In this document: positions 31,233 to 36,831 of the stretch, in pieces
How positions within the stretch are numbered: position 1 is the first letter of the stretch
How the letters are laid out: every line of letters begins with the position of its first letter
Origin: JACKII01 sp041687435
GTDB lineage: Bacteria; Pseudomonadota; Alphaproteobacteria; Bin95
DNA: 36,831 nt
Assembly: GCA_041687435.1 (NCBI GenBank)
Contig: JAWLBX010000031.1
Coordinates: forward strand, 1 to 36,831
Reading direction: 5' to 3'
Notes under the pieces: generated by a model
The model's database searches: none
Told to the model about the DNA's origin: nothing
What the model saw: only the letters and a program-made list of their open reading frames with translations
Translations under genes and position numbers: made by a program

Positions 31233-31820
31233 TCAATCGTCCTCCGCCGCATCCTGTGCGATTTGCTTCAGGGTGCGGCCGGTGGCAACGGATTCGGGTT
31301 GCGTGGAAACCGGGTTGCGCCGCGCGTCGGCACCTTCGTCGTCCATCTTGATCAACAACCAGTGGCCTTTTTCGTCATCGATCCGTTGCAGGGCATAGCC
31401 GCCGGCCAGTTTCTCCCCGTACAGGCGGACAAGCGCATGACCTTGCTCCAACGCTTTTGCCAAGGGTCGAAGCCCGTCGTCCTTTTCGGTGATGTTCTCA
31501 TACGTTCCGCGATCCCAGATCAATACGGTGCCGCCGCCGTAGCTGTCTTTGGGGATCGTGCCTTCGAATTCAGCGTAGTCCAACGGGTGATCTTCGGTTG
31601 CAATCGCCAGCCGCTTGTCGGATGGGTCCGTAGACGGCCCTTTCGGCACGGCCCAACTTTTCAAGACGCCATCGACCGCAAGTCGGAAATCGTAATGCAG
31701 CGAACTGGCATCATGTTTTTGGATGACAAACACGCAATCGCCGCCCATCGCACCCTTGTGTCCTGCGGGCTCCGTGCTGCGGGAAAGGTCGCGTTTCTTG
31801 CGGTAGGCTTTCAGTGACAT
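31233..31820 (-). CDS. 3'-phosphoesterase (LigD PE domain), separate gene
   Basis: A 195-residue protein matching the LigD phosphoesterase domain, which trims 3' ribonucleotides and phosphates from DNA ends. Active-site residues known from the Pseudomonas domain can be placed with a constant offset of six: H36, H42, D44 and R46 in FVIQKHDASSLHYDFRL, and H78 and Y82 in TEDHPLDYAEFEG. The C-terminal segment with VLIWDRGTYENI and GHWLLIKMDD is normal. The last residues (SVATGRTLKQIAQDAAEDD) look like an interdomain linker that has become a C-terminus. It is the first gene of the split ligD set. Confidence 0.92.
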   Translation of the reverse strand: MSLKAYRKKRDLSRSTEPAGHKGAMGGDCVFVIQKHDASSLHYDFRLAVDGVLKSWAVPKGPSTDPSDKRLAIATEDHPLDYAEFEGTIPKDSYGGGTVLIWDRGTYENITEKDDGLRPLAKALEQGHALVRLYGEKLAGGYALQRIDDEKGHWLLIKMDDEGADARRNPVSTQPESVATGRTLKQIAQDAAEDD

Positions 31821-31928
31821 GATGCGAGGGCTCTCGCCGCCGGGCTGGGCACCTGTAAATCATGCGCCAATGCGCGCAGCCCTGTAAAGGTTGGCTGCTT
31901 CGGGATAGCCAAGGGAAAATCAAAAGAA

Positions 31929-31972
31929 AAGCCGCGGCCGAACCCGTGTGGAACACGGATCGGCCGCGGCTT
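31929..31972 (-). terminator. Strong rho-independent terminator of katG
   Basis: A 13-bp perfect outer stem (31929-31941 with 31960-31972, arms AAGCCGCGGCCGA and its complement) continues after a small internal loop into a 6-bp inner stem (CCGTGT 31944-31949, ACACGG 31953-31958) with a 3-nt loop. On the minus strand the hairpin is followed by a T-rich tail (TTTTCTTTTG). It lies 36 bp beyond the katG stop and insulates the split ligD genes from katG. Confidence 0.92.
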
Positions 31973-32007
31973 CGGTGCCGAAGGCTCAGCACGCCTTCAT
32001 GGCCGCA

Positions 32008-34218
32008 TTAGGCGAGATCGAAGCGGTCGGCGTTCATGACCTTGGTCCAGGCGGCGACGAAATCCTGAACGAATTTCCGCTTGGAATCGTCCTGGGCATA
32101 CATCTCCGCCAGCGCGCGAAGCTGCGAGTTTGAGCCGAACACCAGATCGACGCGGGTGCCGGTCCACTTCACCTCACCGGTCGCGCTGTCGCGGCCTTCG
32201 AACAGGTCCGCCTCATCGGAAACCGGCTTCCAGGTGGTGTCCATGTCCATGAGGTTGACGAAGAAGTCGTTCGTCAGAGCGCCCGGCGTTTTCGTAAGGA
32301 CGCCATGCTGGGATTGCCCATGATTGGCCCCGAGCACACGCATGCCACCGACCAGAACCGTCATTTCCGGCGGGGTCAGGGTCAGCAGTTGCGCCCTGTC
32401 GAGCAACAGTTCTTCTGCCCGGACCGTGTACTTCGACTTCTCATAGTTGCGGAAGCCATCGGCAATCGGCTCCAGCACGCTGAAGGAATCGACGTCGGTC
32501 TGCTCCTGGCTTGCATCGGTGCGGCCGGGTGCGAACGGCACCTCAACATCGTGGCCGCCTGCCTTCGCCGCCTGCTCGATCGCCGCGCAGCCGCCAAGAA
32601 CGATGAGGTCGGCGAGCGATACCTTCTTGCCACCGGTTTGAGCCGCGTTGAAGTCTTTCTGGACCTGCTCAAGAGCGCCCACAACCTTGGTCAACTGGGC
32701 CGGCTGGTTTGCTTCCCAGTCCTTTTGCGGTGCCAGACGGATGCGGGCACCGTTTGCCCCACCGCGTTTGTCCGAATCGCGGAAGGTGGATGCGGCCGCC
32801 CATGCAGTGGCGACCAGTTCCGAAACGGACAGGCCGGATGCCAAGATTTTGCTCTTGAGACCAGCAATGTCCTTGGCGTCGATCAATTCGTGATCGACTG
32901 CGGGAACCGGATCCTGCCAGAGCAGTTCCTCCGACGGGACTTCCGGGCCGAGATAGCGCGAAACTGGGCCCATGTCGCGGTGGGTCAGCTTGTACCAAGC
33001 CCGGGCGAAGGCATCGGCAAACTGGTCCGGATTTTCGTGGAAGCGGCGCGAAATCTTCTCGTAGATCGGGTCCATGCGCATCGCCATGTCGGCGGTGGTC
33101 ATCATGGTTGTCACCCGCTTCGAGGCGTCGTGCGCGGCCGGCGCCAAATCCTTGTCCGCTACGTCCTTCGGCACCCATTGCCAAGCGCCGGCGGGGCTTT
33201 TCGTCAGCTCCCACTCGTAGCCGAACAGCATGTCGAAATAGCCATTGTCCCAGGTGATCGGGTCCGGCGTCCATGCGCCTTCAATGCCGCTGGTGATGGT
33301 ATCATCGCCTTTGCCGCTGCCGTAGCTGCTGATCCAGCCCAGACCCTGGGCCTCAAGGCCGGCCGCTTCGGGCTCCGGGCCGACCAGGGCGGCGTCGCCT
33401 GCGCCATGGCATTTGCCGAAGGTGTGGCCGCCGGCGGTCAGCGCAACGGTTTCCTCGTCGTCCATCGCCATGCGCGCGAAGGTCTCGCGGATGTCACGGC
33501 CGGATGCCATCGGGTCCGGCTCGCCGTTCGGGCCTTCCGGGTTCACATAGATCAGGCCCATCTGCACGGCCGCAAGCGGGTTCTCAAGCTCGCGGTCGCC
33601 GGTGTAGCGCTTGTCGCCGAGCCATTCGGACTCGGCACCCCAGTAGATATCCTCCTCCGGCTCCCAAACGTCCTCGCGGCCGCCACCGAAGCCAAAGGTT
33701 TTGAGACCCATGGATTCGAGCGCGCAGTTGCCGGCCAGGATCAGCAAATCGGCCCAGGACAGCTTGTTGCCGTATTTCTGTTTGATCGGCCACAGCAGCC
33801 GGCGCGCCTTGTCCAGATTGGCGTTGTCCGGCCAACTGTTGAGCGGTGCGAAACGCTGAGTGCCGAAGGAGGCACCGCCACGGCCGTCGCCGGTACGGTA
33901 GGTGCCAGCGCTGTGCCAGGCCATGCGGATGAACAAGGGGCCATAGTGGCCATAGTCCGCCGGCCACCAGTCTTGCGAGTCGGTCATTAGCGCGTAAAGA
34001 TCTTTCTTCACCGCCGCCAGGTCGAGTTTCTTGAACTCCTCCGCGTAGTTGAAATCCTCACCCATCGGGTTGGATTTCTCCGAATGCTGGCGCAGAATCG
34101 ACAGGTTGAGCTGGTTAGGCCACCAGTCGCGGTTCGAGCGCATCCCGCTGGACGTAGTGGCAGCGCCGCCGTGCAGGACCGGGCATCCGCCCGCTTTGGC
34201 CTTATCGTTAGTGCCCAT
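32008..34218 (-). CDS. katG: Catalase-peroxidase KatG
   Basis: A 736-residue bifunctional haem enzyme that destroys hydrogen peroxide. The N-terminal haem domain has the distal site R98, W101, H102 (FIRMAWHSAGTYR), Y224 in MGLIYVNPEG and M250, which together form the Met-Tyr-Trp crosslink characteristic of the family, and the proximal His H265 in TAGGHTFGKCHG. The C-terminal degenerate half, lacking haem, is present to the end. Length is normal. The start is supported by GGAGAAC before the ATG. It is divergent from oxyR and has its own terminator, consistent with peroxide-induced monocistronic expression. Confidence 0.97.
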   Translation of the reverse strand: MGTNDKAKAGGCPVLHGGAATTSSGMRSNRDWWPNQLNLSILRQHSEKSNPMGEDFNYAEEFKKLDLAAVKKDLYALMTDSQDWWPADYGHYGPLFIRMAWHSAGTYRTGDGRGGASFGTQRFAPLNSWPDNANLDKARRLLWPIKQKYGNKLSWADLLILAGNCALESMGLKTFGFGGGREDVWEPEEDIYWGAESEWLGDKRYTGDRELENPLAAVQMGLIYVNPEGPNGEPDPMASGRDIRETFARMAMDDEETVALTAGGHTFGKCHGAGDAALVGPEPEAAGLEAQGLGWISSYGSGKGDDTITSGIEGAWTPDPITWDNGYFDMLFGYEWELTKSPAGAWQWVPKDVADKDLAPAAHDASKRVTTMMTTADMAMRMDPIYEKISRRFHENPDQFADAFARAWYKLTHRDMGPVSRYLGPEVPSEELLWQDPVPAVDHELIDAKDIAGLKSKILASGLSVSELVATAWAAASTFRDSDKRGGANGARIRLAPQKDWEANQPAQLTKVVGALEQVQKDFNAAQTGGKKVSLADLIVLGGCAAIEQAAKAGGHDVEVPFAPGRTDASQEQTDVDSFSVLEPIADGFRNYEKSKYTVRAEELLLDRAQLLTLTPPEMTVLVGGMRVLGANHGQSQHGVLTKTPGALTNDFFVNLMDMDTTWKPVSDEADLFEGRDSATGEVKWTGTRVDLVFGSNSQLRALAEMYAQDDSKRKFVQDFVAAWTKVMNADRFDLA

Positions 34219-34564
34219 GATGTTCTCCGATCGTGGATGCGGTGAATGAATTGTGCGAAAAACAGGGAACGGAAATGCCCGGTAAGCCGTTTGGGCTGGC
34301 CCGCCGGCACGATGACCAAATCTCCGTTGCCGGCATTTTCTCGTGCGTCAGAAGCTGCGTCAAGAAATGGCGGTTGGTCGTTTCTGTCAAAGCCGGAACG
34401 TGACCGCTGCATCCGCCCGGGAATTCGATGATCCCTTTGTGGACACAGACGATTTTGTTTTCCATCCCTTGCATTTATGCTCCCTTGTCTTTCTTCAGTG
34501 AACATAGCGACAGGGTGCCATCAAAATAAGTTGAATTTTCTGATTTTTCCGATAAGTCAAAGTT
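34219..34564. promoter_or_regulatory. katG-oxyR divergent promoter region
   Basis: A 346-bp region without a convincing gene. It should hold both promoters and OxyR sites, by analogy with other proteobacteria. The segment 34520-34564 is AT-rich; it carries two ATAAGT words 26 bp apart (34526 and 34552) and, on the minus strand, TTGACT (34560-34555). I could not find a clean match to the four-part OxyR consensus. Most of the length (34219-34500) would be katG leader if transcription starts near oxyR. Confidence 0.5.
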
Positions 34565-35482
34565 ATGAATAACCTGACGTTCAAACAGCTCCGTTATATG
34601 GAAGCCCTGGCGCGGCATGGTCATTTCGGCCGCGCTGCGGACGCTTGTGCCGTCACGCAACCGGCGTTGTCGATGCAGATCAAGGAATTGGAGGAATCGC
34701 TGGGGGCGACCTTGTTCGAGCGCAGCGCCCGTCAGGTGCGGCTGACAGGCCTGGGCGAAGAGTTCGCCCGGCGCGTGCGCGATATCCTGCGAGCGGTGGA
34801 TGATCTGGAAGACCTGGCCCGCGCTTCGCGCGAGGGCATGGCAGGGCGGTTGCGCATCGGTGTAATCCCGACAATCGCCCCCTATCTGCTGCCGGCGATC
34901 GTCGGCAACCTGACGCGGATTTATCCGGATCTCGACCTCCGCATGCGGGAGGCTCTGACGCAGAAGCTGATCCAGGACCTGACGGAAGGCCGGCTCGATA
35001 CCGCGGTCGTGGCGTTACCGGTTTCCGAGCCCTCGCTGGCTGAAATCGCCCTGTTCGACGAGGAATTCGTTCTGGTCCGACCGGCCGAAGATGAAGGAAA
35101 GCCGGTTCCCAGCAGCAAAACGCTGCGGGAGATGCGGCTGCTTCTGCTGGAAGAGGGGCACTGTTTCCGGGATCAGGCTCTGGCATTCTGCAACATGACA
35201 TCGGCGGTCCCGTGGGACCTGATGAATGGAAGCTCACTGTCGACCCTGGTGCAAATGGTAAGCGCCGGTATCGGTGTCACACTGATCCCAGAGATCGCCG
35301 TGGCGGTCGAAACCAAGTCCGCCGCCGTGTCCATCGCACACTTTCGCGAGCCCCGCCCAAAACGCACCATCGGTATGATCTGGCGCAAAAACAGCCCAAT
35401 GGGCCACCATCTGTTGCAAGTCGCCGATATCGTCCGCCAGTCCGCCGAAGCGCAGCACGAGCGGGCCGGCGGTATCAGTTGA
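34565..35482 (+). CDS. oxyR: Peroxide-sensing LysR regulator OxyR
   Basis: A 305-residue LysR-type regulator. The winged helix-turn-helix is at the N-terminus (FKQLRYMEALARHGHFGRAADACAVTQPALSMQIKELEESLG). The redox pair is C200 and C209 in EEGHCFRDQALAFC, nine residues apart as in E. coli OxyR (C199/C208). The regulatory-domain segment SSLSTLVQMVSAGIGVTLIPE is also typical. Oxidation to a disulphide switches it to activate katG. The divergent katG partner supports the assignment strongly. Confidence 0.96.
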   Translation: MNNLTFKQLRYMEALARHGHFGRAADACAVTQPALSMQIKELEESLGATLFERSARQVRLTGLGEEFARRVRDILRAVDDLEDLARASREGMAGRLRIGVIPTIAPYLLPAIVGNLTRIYPDLDLRMREALTQKLIQDLTEGRLDTAVVALPVSEPSLAEIALFDEEFVLVRPAEDEGKPVPSSKTLREMRLLLLEEGHCFRDQALAFCNMTSAVPWDLMNGSSLSTLVQMVSAGIGVTLIPEIAVAVETKSAAVSIAHFREPRPKRTIGMIWRKNSPMGHHLLQVADIVRQSAEAQHERAGGIS

Positions 35483-35880
35483 AACCCACTATGAAATCAT
35501 CAAGCGGGCCGGCGACGCTTGTGGGCGTATGCAGCAGGGCTGTTCAGGCGGATTGGAAAAATCTGGCTGTGCACGCAGTCTGTAGAAAACTGCTCTCTAT
35601 TTAGTGGAATTTCCCTACGAACAGCGAAATTTACAGGGAATATCGACGGGCAAATGTGCCAGATGAACAAACAAACGTTACAACATCTTGTAAAAAGGAG
35701 ACTTTCTAGGGCAGGAAGCGTCAATTCCCTAAGGTTTCGAACAGGGAAAAACAGTGAACACTTGGTATCGCGCTGGGTTGATATAACTGTCGAGAACCTC
35801 AGCGGCGTAATTTTTTGGATGATGTACTGCAGGTCTCCACCACGTGAGAGCGAAGAACGCATGGGCGATTGGCATTGAGG
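35483..35880. other. AT-richer gene-free stretch with degenerate repeats
   Basis: About 400 bp between oxyR and the insertion sequence without a recognisable gene. Its base composition is noticeably more AT-rich than the rest. TTCCCT followed by CGAACAG and a GGGAA or GCGAA word occurs twice (35611-35640 and 35725-35748). Open frames on both strands (35519-35878 and 35862-35500) show no family and have no good start signal. It looks like degraded mobile or repeat-derived DNA. Confidence 0.45.
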
Positions 35881-35884
35881 CTAG

Positions 35885-35903
35885 GGCGTGAACCCATAAA
35901 CGG
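35885..35903 (+). repeat. Left terminal inverted repeat of the insertion sequence
   Basis: 19 bp, GGCGTGAACCCATAAACGG, matching the right end at 14 of 19 positions. It is directly preceded by CTAG. Confidence 0.75.
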
Positions 35904-35958
35904 GATTCCCCTGGCGCTGCAAATATGATTCTGCTCCTTCAAACGAAGGAGGATTTGC

Positions 35959-36713
35959 ATGCGCCGACATGAGTTGAGCGATCACGAGTGGTCAATCATC
36001 CAGCCTTTGCTGCCGAACAAGCCGCGCGGCGTGCCTCGCGTCGATGATCGGCGGGTCCTGAATGGCATTCTCTGGCGCTTCCGAACAGGCTCACCCTGGC
36101 GGGATATACCCGAGCGATATGGGCCACACACAACCTGCTACAATCGCTTCGTTCGATGGCGGAAAGCGGGCGTCTGGGATCGGATCCTGGAGGCGGTGAG
36201 CGCCGCCTACGATGGCGACATCATCATGATCGATAGCTCCTGCGTCCGCGTCCATCAGCATGGGGCGACGGCAAAAAGGGGGATTCAGACGATGGCTGCA
36301 TGGGACGTTCCCGCGGCGGCCTGACGACCAAGATCCACGCTCTCGTCGATGCCGAAGGGCGGGCGGTTCGTCTCTCCCTCTCTCCTGGTCAGGCGCATGA
36401 TTGTCCGGCCGGCGAGGCCCTGCTCGAAACTGTCCAGCCGTCCGGCATCTTGCTCGCGGACAAGGCCTACGACAGCCAGCGCCTTCGACCGCAGATCCAC
36501 AGCCAGGGAGGCTGGGCGAACGTTCCGTCGTGCCGTAACGCCCGAGAAAAACCAGCCTTCAGCCAATGGCTCTATCGTCAGCGGAACCTGGTGGAGCGCT
36601 TCTTCAACAAGCTCAAACAGTTCCGCGGCCTTGCGACCCGGTACGACAAAAGGCCGGAAAACTTCCTCGCCGCTATCAAACTCGTCTCTATCAGACTTTG
36701 GCTGCGCCATTAA
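35959..36713 (+). CDS. IS5-family transposase, expressed through a -1 frameshift
   Basis: The first frame (from 35959, AGGAGG upstream) encodes the N-terminal part: the DUF4096-like block LSDHEWSIIQPLLP and the first catalytic Asp in IIMIDSS. The second frame supplies the rest: GRSRGGLTTKIHA, the second Asp in LADKAYDS and the Glu in RNLVERFFNKLK, ending at 36713. The frames join at A AAA AGG (36273-36279): slipping back one base gives DGKKGDSDDGCMGRSRGG, the continuous family sequence. The joined product is about 251 residues, normal for IS427 elements. Programmed frameshifting is common in this group; a plain one-base deletion in the A run is the alternative. Confidence 0.85.
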
Positions 36714-36725
36714 TGAGTCCGCGCC
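36707..36725 (-). repeat. Right terminal inverted repeat of the insertion sequence
   Basis: 19 bp whose reverse complement is GGCGCGGACTCATTAATGG. It contains the transposase stop codon and is directly followed by CTAG. Confidence 0.75.
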
Positions 36726-36802
36726 CTAGGCATCTAGAGCGCTTTTGTTTCTGAATGAGTCGTAGGGGATTCCCTTCATGCCGAATTTCTGATTCAGAAT
36801 AA

Positions 36803-36830
36803 GGGCTGGTGAAGGAGGCCAGCCCTGATG
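36803..36830 (+). other. Inverted repeat and possible gene start at the right edge
   Basis: GGGCTGG (36803-36809) and CCAGCCC (36819-36825) form a 7-bp perfect inverted repeat. AAGGAGG lies in its loop, 10 bases before an ATG at 36828-36830. This resembles the start of another gene, possibly a second mobile element, but only one codon is visible. Confidence 0.3.
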
Positions 36831-36831
36831 G

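Larger units (their letters stand above)
35881..36729 (+). mobile_element. IS5-family (IS427-like) insertion sequence with CTAG flanks
   Basis: The element proper is 35885-36725 (841 bp). It is flanked on both sides by CTAG (35881-35884 and 36726-36729), the expected target duplication. Imperfect terminal inverted repeats of 19 bp match at 14 positions (GGCGTGAACCCATAAACGG on the left, GGCGCGGACTCATTAATGG read inward from the right). It carries one transposase gene in two frames. Size, frame structure and target fit the IS427 group. All parts seem present, so it may be active. Confidence 0.8.

Noticed and set aside
34208..34474. Minus-strand 88-codon frame upstream of katG with AAGGGAGC before its ATG, overlapping the katG start
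   Set aside because: No family resemblance and unremarkable composition; more likely katG leader. A leader peptide cannot be excluded.
35519..35878. Open frames on both strands of the AT-rich stretch after oxyR (119 and 120 codons)
   Set aside because: No ribosome-binding sites, no recognisable domain, and both cover the same repeat-like DNA.
35902..36774. GGGATTCCCCT near 35902 and AGGGGATTCCC near 36764 as ends of the insertion sequence
   Set aside because: The longer 19-bp ends directly flanked by CTAG on both sides fit better; the GGGATTCCC words are short and self-symmetric.

Overview
The window looks like a chromosomal segment of a GC-rich alphaproteobacterium, probably a Rhodospirillales-type heterotroph. 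That placement is an inference from the high GC content, the many short minus-strand and plus-strand operons with ATGA overlaps, the ruvCAB order, the SapC-family protein, the Tat-exported peptide-type binding protein, the TRAP-type binding protein and the mix of acyl-CoA ligases and oxidoreductases. No rRNA, tRNA or CRISPR array was seen.

Layout from left to right. (1) At the left edge is the start of an AT-richer, unidentified minus-strand gene (1-128). (2) A leftward cluster ruvC-ruvA-ruvB (Holliday junction resolution) runs directly into a divergent class II fumarase-like gene and a small cupin gene (230-4281), preceded by a SapC-family gene. (3) At 5.3-12.1 kb are an MFS carrier, a divergently transcribed stand-alone molybdopterin subunit of the xanthine dehydrogenase family, an amidohydrolase of the N-acyl-D-amino-acid deacylase family, and an orphan TRAP binding protein. 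(4) At 12.4-17.6 kb is a tightly coupled five-gene operon: acyl-CoA synthetase, E1 alpha, E1 beta and E2 of a 2-oxoacid dehydrogenase complex, then a dedicated acyl carrier protein. It has no E3 gene. This is the most unusual system in the window. (5) At 17.6-25.7 kb a leftward operon encodes a complete Dpp/Opp-like ABC importer and an allophanate hydrolase, without urea carboxylase, with a divergent LysR regulator. (6) At 25.7-29.3 kb an acyl-CoA synthetase with an altered nucleotide-binding loop and a two-domain MaoC/FAS1-like dehydratase are divergent from an IclR regulator; the 110-bp promoter region carries two perfect palindromes. (7) At 29.3-31.8 kb the three functions of bacterial NHEJ LigD (phosphoesterase, ligase, polymerase) are encoded by three consecutive separate genes. 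(8) katG and oxyR are divergent (32.0-35.5 kb). (9) The right end is an AT-richer, gene-free stretch with degenerate repeats, followed by an apparently intact IS5-family (IS427-like) insertion sequence flanked by CTAG duplications, and possibly the start of another gene at the last bases.

Functionally the window is a set of small catabolic and uptake modules, each with its own regulator, between genome-maintenance genes (ruvCAB, split ligD) and peroxide defence (oxyR/katG). Substrates of the catabolic modules cannot be fixed from sequence alone. All assignments come from reading motifs by eye; no database search was run.
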